Source: an uncultured Bacteroidales bacterium (GTDB taxonomy: Bacteria; Bacteroidota; Bacteroidia; Bacteroidales; Muribaculaceae). Taken from it: a stretch of 64,000 bases of DNA. Of this stretch, positions 27,307-35,292 are shown piece after piece. The stretch covers positions 32,951 through 96,950 of the forward strand of contig CACYAW010000010.1 in the NCBI GenBank assembly GCA_902772455.1, read 5' to 3'. The notes beneath the pieces are model-generated. The model ran no database searches. It was given only the letters and a program-made list of their open reading frames with translations, and was not told the DNA's origin. The stretch's first letter is position 1. Every line of letters begins with the position of its first letter. The translations under genes and the position numbers were made by a program.

Positions 27307-27368
27307 AGTTTCTAGTTTCTAGTCCCTAGTTTTTAGTTGTTAGTTGTTAGTCCTTAGTTGTTAGTTGG
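27306..27368. repeat. Nine tandem 7-bp spacer units (TAGTNNN)
   Basis: Nine heptads in perfect register fill the gap between hlyD and the permease: tagtttc, tagtttc, tagtccc, tagtttt, tagttgt, tagttgt, tagtcct, tagttgt, tagttgg (plus strand). The final base of the array is the A of the permease ATG on the coding strand. Confidence 0.9.
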
Positions 27369-27382
27369 ACTGAACAATCTGG

Positions 27383-28393
27383 TTATTTCTCGAGGATGAC
27401 CGACATGCCGGGGCGCAGGTTGGGCACCTTGCTCACGGGGCGCATCTTCACCTCGAAGGTCTTGCTGTCGTACTGGCCCTGGGCCTTAGAGGCCTGCCAA
27501 ACGGCAAAGCTGCCCATATCGTGGATGTAATAGACCGACATCTTGGTCTGCATGTTGTTCAGCGCGGGTATGCGCACATTCACTTCCTTGCCCATGGGCA
27601 GGTCGTTCAACATCTCCTCACGCACGCTGAAGCTTACCCACATGTCGTCCAGCTTGGCAATCGACATGATGGGAGTTCCCATGGCCACGAGTTCGCCTTC
27701 CTGGGGATAAATCTCACTCACCTCGCCGTCGCAGGGTGCCAAGAGCACCTGGTCCTCGAGCAGGCTCTCCACCTCCTTGACGGTACCACGTGCCACGTTA
27801 GCCATGCTGCGGGCAGCATTCTTATCCTCCTGCTGAGCGCCCCTAACAGCCATGTCATACTGAGCCTTGGCGGCCTTGACCTGTGCCGTAGCGGCATCAT
27901 AGGCGGCCTTGGCCTCGTCGCGCTTCTGCTGGGTGGCGACACCCTGCTTGAACAGGTTCTCGACACGTTGATAAGTCTTCTCGGCAATGGTCTGTGCGGC
28001 GATTGCCTGCTGCCACAGGTTGTAAGCGCTCTGCTTGAGCTCCTCGCGGGTGCCCTTCTCGGCCTTTTGGTTTTGGGAAGCGGCAGCAGCGGCGGCCTGC
28101 TGAGCCTGATAATACTTGGCATCGACGGTGCTGGAGTAGATGCTCACCAGCTTATCGCCCTTGTGCACGGTATCGCCCTCATGCACATAGAAACGCACGA
28201 TGCGTCCGGGCAACTTGCCGCTCACGCGCACGGCGTCGCAGTCGGCCTGTCCCTGGGTTGTGGCATCAGTGGGACGGATGAGCAGGATGCCCACGATGGC
28301 GATTCCAGCCATCACTAGGGCAAACACGGCCAGTGCTGCCAACAGGGCTTTGTCCTTCTTGCGGACCACGGTTCTTTGTTCGTCTTTTTCCAT
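27383..28393 (-). CDS. HlyD/EmrA family periplasmic adaptor
   Basis: The 336-residue membrane-fusion protein would bridge the inner-membrane permeases and the TolC-type channel. It has a cytoplasmic basic start (RTVVRKKDK), one membrane helix (about 14-37), a split lipoyl domain (GRIVRFYVHEGDTV at about 60-73 and LAPCDGEVSEIYPQEGELV at about 218-236), a long alanine/glutamine-rich coiled-coil hairpin in between (about 80-205), and a beta-barrel end with RPGMSVILE. It lies between tolC and the permeases in one operon. Substrate is not predictable. Confidence 0.9.
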   Translation of the reverse strand: MEKDEQRTVVRKKDKALLAALAVFALVMAGIAIVGILLIRPTDATTQGQADCDAVRVSGKLPGRIVRFYVHEGDTVHKGDKLVSIYSSTVDAKYYQAQQAAAAAASQNQKAEKGTREELKQSAYNLWQQAIAAQTIAEKTYQRVENLFKQGVATQQKRDEAKAAYDAATAQVKAAKAQYDMAVRGAQQEDKNAARSMANVARGTVKEVESLLEDQVLLAPCDGEVSEIYPQEGELVAMGTPIMSIAKLDDMWVSFSVREEMLNDLPMGKEVNVRIPALNNMQTKMSVYYIHDMGSFAVWQASKAQGQYDSKTFEVKMRPVSKVPNLRPGMSVILEK

Positions 28394-28430
28394 ATCGTAG
28401 TGTTTAATTTTAGGTTCTAATTTTTCTCTG

Positions 28431-28484
28431 TTCTAGTTGCTCTAGATGCTCTAGAGGTTCTAGATAATCTAGAGTTTCTAGACT
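28431..28484. repeat. Six tandem 9-bp spacer units (NTCTAGNNN)
   Basis: Between tolC and hlyD six nonamers follow in register: ttctagttg, ctctagatg, ctctagagg, ttctagata, atctagagt, ttctagact. Similar arrays lie at 50021-50056 and 59804-59857. Confidence 0.9.
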
Positions 28485-28486
28485 TT

Positions 28487-29914
28487 TTAATATTGCATGG
28501 TGCCCATGACCTTGTTCAGGTATTCAAAGGTCATCTGCACGTTGATTTCAGCGTCGATTTTTTCGCTGTTGGCCTTGAGCCAAGCAGTCTGTGCGGCGAG
28601 CACCTCGTCAACCGTTCCCATGCCTTCCTTGAAGGCGATGCCTGCGATGCGCAGGTTCTCATCGGCCTGCTCCAGGTTAGCCTTAGTGGCCTCGTAGGTC
28701 TTGAACGCTTCCTGATAGCTGAAGGCAGCCTGGCCAATCTGCAAGGCGATTTTCTCCTTTGCGTCCTCAAGTTCCAGACGCTTGACATGAGCATCGACCT
28801 GAGCGGCCTTGACCTTGTTGCTCAATCCGCCCCAGTGCCACAACGGCATCCTGAGCGTAGCGCCAATGCTGAATCCGGCCCCGAACTTGTTCTCAAAGCC
28901 ATTGTAACTGTTAGGGTTGGTGGCATGCAGGGCTGCGACGGCAGCAAGTTTAGGCATCATCTCGCTGCGGGCGACCTTGACCTGCTGGTCATAGATTTTA
29001 GTCGCCAGTACCAGCGAGCGCACATCATGGCGCTTGTCGTACACTTCATCGAGATTGAAGTTGGACGGAGCGAGGACGAGCCCCAACTCATCACGACCCT
29101 CGTCGGCAAGGGTCATCATGGTGTTCACGGGCAGGCCGCACAATTGCGCCAGCAACATGCGCGATAGCGTCACTCCATTGTCCACCTTGGTCAAATCGAC
29201 GTTGGCCTCGTTCAACTTCACGTCAACGGCGAGTTGGTTGGCGCGCGTGGCGACACCCTCGTTAACCATCGCCTTGACATCGTTATCCAGTTTGTCGACC
29301 AAACCAACGTAGCTGCGCGCAAGCTTCTGCTTGGCACACAACGAAATCACCTGCCAGTAGGCGGCATCCACGCTATAGATGACATCCTCGACCTTGCTCT
29401 CGCGCATCTCGCGGGCGAGCTGCTGTGCCAGGTCGGTAATCTGGTTCATGGCAGTAATCTTGCCACCCATGTAGATGGGCTGCGTCACTGTCAGTGCTCC
29501 ACCCATCAGGTTGTGGATATTATAGGTCAAGCCGCTCTTGGGCAGCAGTGCCACAGTCGTGGGCACGTACTGGCCGTTGACCTGGACAGGATAGCCTGTT
29601 GCGGGATCAATGAGCAGATTGTAATCGTAGGCGCCCGTCTGAGGATTAAACGACTTGGTGGGCAGCATCTGGTCCTCCTTGATGAGAGACACCTTGCGGG
29701 AATTATAGATGTAGCCTGCCGTGAGGTCAAACTGTGGCAGATAGGCAGCGGCAGCCTCCTTACGCTGATAACCCGCCTTTTCAATGGCCAATGCAGCCTG
29801 TTTAATTTCCTTATTGTTGCGTAGTGCCAGATTGCGGCACGAGTCCAGTGACACCACTTGGGCCGAGGCCAGCATTGATATCACACTCAACGCTATTAGA
29901 ACGAAATTACGCAT
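28487..29914 (-). CDS. TolC family outer-membrane efflux protein
   Basis: The 475-residue protein forms the outer-membrane channel of the export system. It has a signal peptide (MRNFVLIALSVISMLASAQ), two related halves rich in coiled-coil helices, with the usual VSLDSCRNLALRNNKEIKQA opening of the first repeat and AKEKIALQIGQAAFSYQEAFKTYEATKANLEQADENLRIA in the second, and ends with AEINVQMTFEYLNKVMGTMQ. It is the first gene of the operon and has an exact -7 element upstream (29959-29967). Confidence 0.93.
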   Translation of the reverse strand: MRNFVLIALSVISMLASAQVVSLDSCRNLALRNNKEIKQAALAIEKAGYQRKEAAAAYLPQFDLTAGYIYNSRKVSLIKEDQMLPTKSFNPQTGAYDYNLLIDPATGYPVQVNGQYVPTTVALLPKSGLTYNIHNLMGGALTVTQPIYMGGKITAMNQITDLAQQLAREMRESKVEDVIYSVDAAYWQVISLCAKQKLARSYVGLVDKLDNDVKAMVNEGVATRANQLAVDVKLNEANVDLTKVDNGVTLSRMLLAQLCGLPVNTMMTLADEGRDELGLVLAPSNFNLDEVYDKRHDVRSLVLATKIYDQQVKVARSEMMPKLAAVAALHATNPNSYNGFENKFGAGFSIGATLRMPLWHWGGLSNKVKAAQVDAHVKRLELEDAKEKIALQIGQAAFSYQEAFKTYEATKANLEQADENLRIAGIAFKEGMGTVDEVLAAQTAWLKANSEKIDAEINVQMTFEYLNKVMGTMQY

Positions 29915-29958
29915 ATTATTCTATGTCCTTCTCTAGTTTCAGGTCTGTTTTAATGGGT

Positions 29959-29967
29959 GCAAAGGTA
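29959..29967 (-). promoter_or_regulatory. -7 element for the efflux operon
   Basis: TACCTTTGC on the minus strand is an exact -7 match, 44 nt before the tolC start codon. A TTG lies only 17 nt upstream of it. Confidence 0.6.
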
Positions 29968-30112
29968 ATGAAAATCCATCACCCCAAAAAGACAATTCCA
30001 AAATAAAACACTATTGCTGTAATTTGGAACAGTCCAAGCCTTTTTTTACAGTTATTTGGGCCCCGTTAACCTTTGCCAGTTAGCCGCTAACCCGCTGCCT
30101 GAAGCCTTAACC

Positions 30113-30856
30113 CTAATTCTTATAGTAGCACTTGACCTCGCCAACGGGGAGCTTACCCACCAGCATCAAGGGGATACGGCTCTCGTCGGTTGACATCCAT
30201 GCGGTGATGTTGTCGCTGGATTTCTTGCCGCCCTCCTGGGTGAATTTGAAGGCGATGCGATGGGCTTTGAGTTTGCTGCCGTCGCGCATCTTGATGGTTT
30301 CCACTCCCTTGTAGTTGATTGTGAGGTATTCCTTTTCCTTGCCCGAGAAAATAACGGTCGTGTAGTTCTTGTTGCGGCTCAACTCGTTATAGTCCAAATT
30401 GCGCAGCATATAAAAGACGCTCAGCATGTCGTAGGCCTGAGCCTTGGCACTCAAGTCAATAGTGGTTGTGCCGCTCTTGCGGTAACGGGTGCAATGAGCG
30501 CTGGTGTGGCTGTAGTTATAGGAAAACTTGACCACATCACGGGCATAGTAGTCCTTTTCATGGGTGAGCTTCTCGTAACGCAACGGCCTGAGTTTGGCAT
30601 CCATGGTGCACTTGAGGGTGTCTCGCACGGGATACACCTTGTCGGCCCAGGAGCGGGTCTTGCCCGTGAGCTGTGCATTGTATCCGCTACTGGTCTTCTT
30701 CAGACTCAGCGTCGCGTCCCCCGCGTGTTTCCAGATCATGCCCCAATGGTACACAATCTCATAGTTCAGGGTCTCGTTACCAAAATCCCGCCCCCACACT
30801 TGCTGGGGCAACACTATTGCCGCCATAAGCAGCATCGTAAACAATATACGTTTCAT
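30113..30856 (-). CDS. DUF3108 domain-containing secreted protein
   Basis: The 247-residue protein has a signal peptide (MKRILFTMLLMAAIVLPQQVWG) and then a beta-rich DUF3108 domain: NETLNYEIVYHWGMIWKHAGDATL at the start, PVRDTLKCTMDAKLRPLRYEK in the middle and MSTDESRIPLMLVGKLPVGEVKCYY at the end. The domain is widespread in Bacteroidota and Proteobacteria and is thought to be periplasmic, but its function is not known. It starts 73 nt downstream of the cohesin-like gene and may be co-transcribed with it. Confidence 0.88.
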   Translation of the reverse strand: MKRILFTMLLMAAIVLPQQVWGRDFGNETLNYEIVYHWGMIWKHAGDATLSLKKTSSGYNAQLTGKTRSWADKVYPVRDTLKCTMDAKLRPLRYEKLTHEKDYYARDVVKFSYNYSHTSAHCTRYRKSGTTTIDLSAKAQAYDMLSVFYMLRNLDYNELSRNKNYTTVIFSGKEKEYLTINYKGVETIKMRDGSKLKAHRIAFKFTQEGGKKSSDNITAWMSTDESRIPLMLVGKLPVGEVKCYYKN

Positions 30857-30929
30857 CGCTCTAACCTTTATTCTTTAATGTTTCCCCTGTTAGACCACAA
30901 TAGAAATGATTGGTTTAAAGTGGAAGCGT

Positions 30930-31466
30930 CTAGTCGTCCGGGCCAAAGAACCGGTCATCGGAAGACTGAGTGTCCACTGGAATACCTACCAGGGCCGCAT
31001 CAGGCACCGTTACCCTTGTGCTCGCTCCATCCATGTTGATGGTCGTGTTCTCCATCGTCGCGCCACAACATTTCCAAGTAACGATATTGCCTCCCTTGAA
31101 CCCCTTGCTTGCCTTGACTTTCAAGTACATCACCGCTGCAGCGTCATCGGCCGGGAAACAGATCAGACCCATGGGATAAATAAACGCCACGTGGCAACTG
31201 TCCTTGGTGGATTCTTCAAACATCAAATGCATCTTGCTGCGCCGCGAATAATCGGTAAGGTCATATTCACAGATTTCCAGTCCCTGAGGCAAGGACAGAT
31301 TAAACTGCAGCCCGCGGCTGGGATCCACATTAGACAACAGAACCAGCACGCTATCGGTCGCCCCTGGCTCAATCTCAAAATCCTCAATATAGACGCGGTT
31401 GCCCTGAGCCGACAAAGTCAAAGCCAACAACAAAGCCATGAGCGCCAATGTCATTAATCGTTTCAT
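30930..31466 (-). CDS. Small secreted protein with a cohesin-like domain
   Basis: The 178-residue protein has a signal peptide (about 1-20) and a single beta-sandwich-type domain. The pattern resembles bacterial cohesins: FEIEPGATDSVLVLLSN, then RGLQFNLSLPQGLEICEYDL, a mid VAFIYPMGLICFPADD, and AVMYLKVKASKGFKGGNIVTW. The tail (SSDDRFFGPDD) is acidic and shows no anchor. Cohesins bind dockerins; five proteins in this window carry dockerins. Binding is inference only, since the resemblance is by pattern. A -7 element lies at 31494-31501. Confidence 0.6.
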   Translation of the reverse strand: MKRLMTLALMALLLALTLSAQGNRVYIEDFEIEPGATDSVLVLLSNVDPSRGLQFNLSLPQGLEICEYDLTDYSRRSKMHLMFEESTKDSCHVAFIYPMGLICFPADDAAAVMYLKVKASKGFKGGNIVTWKCCGATMENTTINMDGASTRVTVPDAALVGIPVDTQSSDDRFFGPDD

Positions 31467-31493
31467 TTCTATACCTTAAATAATAACTCGGCA

Positions 31494-31501
31494 CAAATGT
31501 A
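31494..31501 (-). promoter_or_regulatory. -7 element upstream of the cohesin-like gene
   Basis: TACATTTG on the minus strand matches TAnnTTTG, 27 nt before the ATG; no TTG at the -33 distance. Confidence 0.45.
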
Positions 31502-31605
31502 CAAAAGTTTTGGCTCACACTGCTACGACGGTTCAGGAAAATCGTGTTTTTAAGGCTTCGTGACGGCATTAATGAGAAAAAAATCGAAAAAAAACGCGAA
31601 AAAAC

Positions 31606-31637
31606 TTGACCACACGCCAACAATGTTGTAATTTTGC
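31606..31637 (+). promoter_or_regulatory. Bacteroidota-type promoter for the unknown gene pair
   Basis: TTG (31606-31608), 20 nt, then TAATTTTGC (31629-31637), an exact consensus pair. It fixes the start of the downstream gene, because an upstream ATG in frame would lie at the -33 element. Confidence 0.75.
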
Positions 31638-31680
31638 AATGTCAAAATTATTATTTTACCATTTTAAAACACATTTTACC

Positions 31681-32157
31681 ATGAACAACATGAAATCCAT
31701 GATTCAACAGCGCGAGTTGTGCCAGCAGCGCGACAAGGAGTTTCTGGCACTGTATTGCCCAACCCTTGATGCCATGCTCAGCCAGGGCATGGATAAGACC
31801 AAGGCCCAGCGTGCCGCAGCCCTGTTCACTATCACCAACGGACACCCACACTACCACGTGAACCACGAGCGGGCCTACCGTTGCGTGTGCCACTTGCTGC
31901 ACGCCAATGACAAGAAGGGCAACGGAGCCCTCACTTACCGCATCAGCGAGGACATGAACTTGACCAAAGGGCGGCTGCGCCAACAGATGTGGCTAGAGAT
32001 CACCCAACGTGTGGGAGAACTGATTAGACAAGGACTGAGCGTGGACCATGCCATCGACCATGTGCTTGAGCACTGCCGCGCCTCACGATTCTTTATCTCG
32101 CCGGCCACAGCACTGACCAAGATATGTCCGCAAGCCCGCAGCCGTGCCTTGAGGTAG
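31681..32157 (+). CDS. Hypothetical protein, small helical
   Basis: I do not recognise a named family. The 158-residue protein is mostly helical and has no signal peptide or membrane segment. It has MNNMKSMIQQRELCQQRDKEF at the start, a His/Cys-rich middle (HPHYHVNHERAYRCVCHLLH), and the end SRFFISPATALTKICPQARSRALR, which resembles the FYxSPxxA tail seen in several small Bacteroidales proteins of unknown role. The ATG at 31681 is chosen because the promoter at 31606-31637 places transcription start at about 31643. It is probably co-transcribed with the next gene. Confidence 0.7.
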   Translation: MNNMKSMIQQRELCQQRDKEFLALYCPTLDAMLSQGMDKTKAQRAAALFTITNGHPHYHVNHERAYRCVCHLLHANDKKGNGALTYRISEDMNLTKGRLRQQMWLEITQRVGELIRQGLSVDHAIDHVLEHCRASRFFISPATALTKICPQARSRALR

Positions 32158-32210
32158 AAGACAGGAATATGACAACTTAAATCTAAAAACAACAACTAAA
32201 AACTTAAGCC

Positions 32211-32621
32211 ATGAAATACCGTATCGACATCGTCATCGACCTGGATGACATCCAGCAAGCCATTTACACCGAGGGGACCTGGCATCCCGCCGACAATGCC
32301 ACCGCCTGGGGTGTGAACCCGAGTAATGAGCCCATCGTGGACCGTCGCGTGCGCGAGGGACTTGACGACCTGCTCGCCCGCATGAGCGGCTACATTGTGA
32401 GCCAGAACATCAACTTTAACCTCGAAAGCCAGAACATCGTGCTGGGACTCGAAATCAACAAGCGGCCGCTGTTATCGCTTGCACGCGACCTCAAGAACGC
32501 CATCGTCACCGCACTGGCCAACTACACGCTAATGTCGCTCTACGGCGACGAGGACAGCATCTACGGCACGGCATGGCGCCTGCACCGCGCCCGCGTCCTG
32601 TTGCTCCTGTGCCGTCCATAG
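32211..32621 (+). CDS. Hypothetical protein
   Basis: No family recognised. The 136-residue cytosolic protein begins MKYRIDIVIDLDDIQQAIYTEG, has a middle RREGLDDLL-type helical segment (RVREGLDDLLARMSG), and ends in a run RARVLLLLCRP. It lies 53 nt after the preceding unknown gene; the gap has AACTAAAAACTTAAG just before the ATG, like the heptad leaders elsewhere. The frame after the stop reads ELRELNEGDRFHGRPAQP in another phase, which could mean the true C-terminus was shifted, but I have no homologue to test this. Confidence 0.6.
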   Translation: MKYRIDIVIDLDDIQQAIYTEGTWHPADNATAWGVNPSNEPIVDRRVREGLDDLLARMSGYIVSQNINFNLESQNIVLGLEINKRPLLSLARDLKNAIVTALANYTLMSLYGDEDSIYGTAWRLHRARVLLLLCRP

Positions 32622-32787
32622 AACTACGAATTACGCGAATTGAACGAAGGAGACCGCTTTCACGGACGTCCCGCTCAGCCGGTAACCGAGGATATCGGTC
32701 ATCGGCTGGCGGACTTCACAAATCATTGAAAGGTGATAAAATATCGTGTTTTTTTCATTTATGCAGATACAATTGACAGAAAAATGC

Positions 32788-32796
32788 TATATTTGC
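32788..32796 (+). promoter_or_regulatory. -7 element upstream of the first C10 protease
   Basis: TATATTTGC is an exact -7 match, 43 nt before the ATG at 32840. The nearest TTG (32773) is only 12 nt upstream, too close for the usual spacing. No comparable element was found before copies 2 to 4, so they may share this promoter. Confidence 0.5.
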
Positions 32797-32839
32797 CGAG
32801 AGAAACAGTATTTATCAATCATCGATGCAATATAGAGCT

Positions 32840-35212
32840 ATGAATAAGATAATTGCTTCAGTACTTTTGATGTGTTTGGGGTTCATGAGCGGCACGGCAT
32901 GGGCCGAGTCGGTCAGCGAAAGCCGAGCCCGTAATATAGCCGCCAACTTCATGGCGAGCCATGCGATGCCGTCCACCAACCTGAGACTGGTGAAGAAAGC
33001 CCCCAGGCTAAACGCAACGGGAGCGAACGAAAAGGCAGCCTACTATGTGTTCAATGCCCCTCAAACCGGCAAGGGCTACGTCATCGTGGCCGGTGACGAC
33101 CGTGCTCCAGCCGTGCTGGGCTACAGTGATAAGGGCACATTTCTTCCCGAGAAGATGCCCGCTGCGATGCAGGAATTACTGGAAAGCTATGCCGCCCAGA
33201 TCGATGCCCTGCAGCATGGCGCCATAGCGGCCCCGCATTTGATTAACGGGGACGCCATTGCCCCACTGGTCACTGCAGAATGGAACCAAACCGAGCCCTA
33301 TAATCTGCTCTTTCCCGTCGTTCAAGGAGATTATTGCGTGGTGGGCTGTGTGGCAACCGCGATGGCCCAAGTGATGTATTACTGGAAATGGCCTGCTAAA
33401 CCGACAATGCCCATTCCGGGCTACTCGACCAATACCCTGCAAATCTACATGCCTCAATTGCCCATCGTGAACTTTGAGTGGGACAAGATGCAGGACACCT
33501 ATCTGTGGGATGATGACAGTGAGGGAGCGCTTGCCGCCTCACAGCTCTCGTTATATTGTGCGCAATCGGTGGGAATGGATCTCAGCCCAAATTCATCGGG
33601 TGCCGCTGCCCATCGCATTCCTATCGCCCTCTCGACCTACTTTGGCTATAACAAGGGCGTGAGGTATATTGAGCGTGACGCATTCACCACCCAAACCTGG
33701 GAAGACATGATTTATCAGGAGTTAGCGGCACATCGTCCCGTGTTGTATAGCGGTGGCAAGATCTCCGGCGCTCATGAATTTGTGTGCGACGGTTTTGACG
33801 GCAACGGCATGTTCCACATCAATTGGGGATGGGACGGCATGTGCAACGGATATTTCCTGCTCAGCATGCTCGACCCCACTGCCCAGGGCACGGGAGGCGC
33901 CAGCGGCTCCTATGGCTACATCGAGAACCAGGGCATCGTCATTGGCATCGAGCCCGGAACGGGAACGGAAGATGACTTGCGTGTCACTACCAATTATGTT
34001 GAGGTTTCCGGTTACAGTGAGACGCGATCATCATCCACCTTCAACTTCACGATTTCCCAGGTGACCCGATTTGTGAACTCCATGAATCACCCCATCAGCT
34101 TTGACTTCGGCTGGGGTGTGTATGACAGCACTGGACGTCTGATTCAAAAGTTGAGCACCAGTTATGTCACCAGTATGGCACCGCAGTATTTCGTTGCTCC
34201 TGACCAAACACTGATGTTTGGCGCGGGACGCAGCAGCGGTGTTTACCGCATTGTACCCATCTATAGCGAGCGCAATGCCAACAACTGGAGGCCTTGTGAG
34301 GGAGCTGGCGTCAATCATATCAGGATGGTCATCCAGAGCAACAAATGCACCGTGACTGCTCAAGGCACTGGCGGCATCCCCAACTATCAGGTCAACAGCA
34401 TTGACGCTACGGGCAATATGCATCCCAACCGTCCCATCGACATCAAGCTGAACTTGACCAACACGGGCAACTCCCGCAATGATTTCATCTACATGTATAG
34501 CAACGGAAGCTTCATTGCAGAGGGCTTTGTTGATATTGACAAGGGCATGTCGGGCGACGTACACTTCGAGTATTCGAGACCGAGAGCGGGCACTTATGAA
34601 CTCACGTTCTATCAAGACATGCTCAAAGAGAATCTCATCGGCAGCAAGACCATCACCATTGACCCGATGCCAGCTGCTAAACTGAGCGGCACAGCCACAG
34701 TCCTTAACGTGGTCGACCCAGTTCACCGGATCATCCAAGACGATAAATTCAGGGTAAAGGTCAACGTCACCAACGACCACAGCACGACCTATCAAGAGGA
34801 TATCGCCGTTGACCTGTACAAACGTTTTGGCTACTCATACACAGAAAGACAAACCAAGACTCAGACGATAAGCCTCAATCCCGGCAGTTCCAAAACTTTG
34901 CAATTCGATTTGGACGAGGTGATTGACGGGTGGAATTATTATGCTATAGTCTGGTATTACAGCGAGGGTCGCCCAAAGACATTGACCTATACCAATGACT
35001 ATTCCATTTACTTTAGTGACCCACCCTTGTTTCTTCGCGGCGACGTGAACAATGATGGCGAAGTGAACATCAGCGATGTCAATGCCACCATTGGAGTCAT
35101 TCTGGGCCAGATCACCAACCCCGAAACGGTGGGTCTTGCCGACGTTGACGGCAACGGAGAGGTGAATATTGCCGACGTGAATGCCATCATCGGCATCATC
35201 CTTAGAGGGTAA
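32840..35212 (+). CDS. Secreted C10 (streptopain-like) cysteine protease with dockerin, copy 1
   Basis: The 790-residue protein has a signal peptide, a Spi-type propeptide domain (about 25-115, with YVIVAGDDRAPAVLGYS) and a C10 catalytic domain with Cys170 (VVGCVATAMAQVMYYWKWP) and His312 (GAHEFVCDG), followed by HINWGWDG and a GYFLL segment. About 350 residues of beta domains follow, then a type I dockerin with two calcium loops (GDVNNDGEVNISDVNATIG and DVDGNGEVNIADVNAIIG). The usual GHAFV is GAHEFV here. The ATG at 32840 gives the same leader type as the other copies. Expected role: extracellular proteolysis. No type IX C-terminal signal is seen. Confidence 0.92.
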   Translation: MNKIIASVLLMCLGFMSGTAWAESVSESRARNIAANFMASHAMPSTNLRLVKKAPRLNATGANEKAAYYVFNAPQTGKGYVIVAGDDRAPAVLGYSDKGTFLPEKMPAAMQELLESYAAQIDALQHGAIAAPHLINGDAIAPLVTAEWNQTEPYNLLFPVVQGDYCVVGCVATAMAQVMYYWKWPAKPTMPIPGYSTNTLQIYMPQLPIVNFEWDKMQDTYLWDDDSEGALAASQLSLYCAQSVGMDLSPNSSGAAAHRIPIALSTYFGYNKGVRYIERDAFTTQTWEDMIYQELAAHRPVLYSGGKISGAHEFVCDGFDGNGMFHINWGWDGMCNGYFLLSMLDPTAQGTGGASGSYGYIENQGIVIGIEPGTGTEDDLRVTTNYVEVSGYSETRSSSTFNFTISQVTRFVNSMNHPISFDFGWGVYDSTGRLIQKLSTSYVTSMAPQYFVAPDQTLMFGAGRSSGVYRIVPIYSERNANNWRPCEGAGVNHIRMVIQSNKCTVTAQGTGGIPNYQVNSIDATGNMHPNRPIDIKLNLTNTGNSRNDFIYMYSNGSFIAEGFVDIDKGMSGDVHFEYSRPRAGTYELTFYQDMLKENLIGSKTITIDPMPAAKLSGTATVLNVVDPVHRIIQDDKFRVKVNVTNDHSTTYQEDIAVDLYKRFGYSYTERQTKTQTISLNPGSSKTLQFDLDEVIDGWNYYAIVWYYSEGRPKTLTYTNDYSIYFSDPPLFLRGDVNNDGEVNISDVNATIGVILGQITNPETVGLADVDGNGEVNIADVNAIIGIILRG

Positions 35213-35292
35213 AAACAGCAGTTCAAGCGTCATTTGGATTCAGTTCACTCAGGATTAAAGCAGAATAATAATTATTTAATACATACTTGGAT

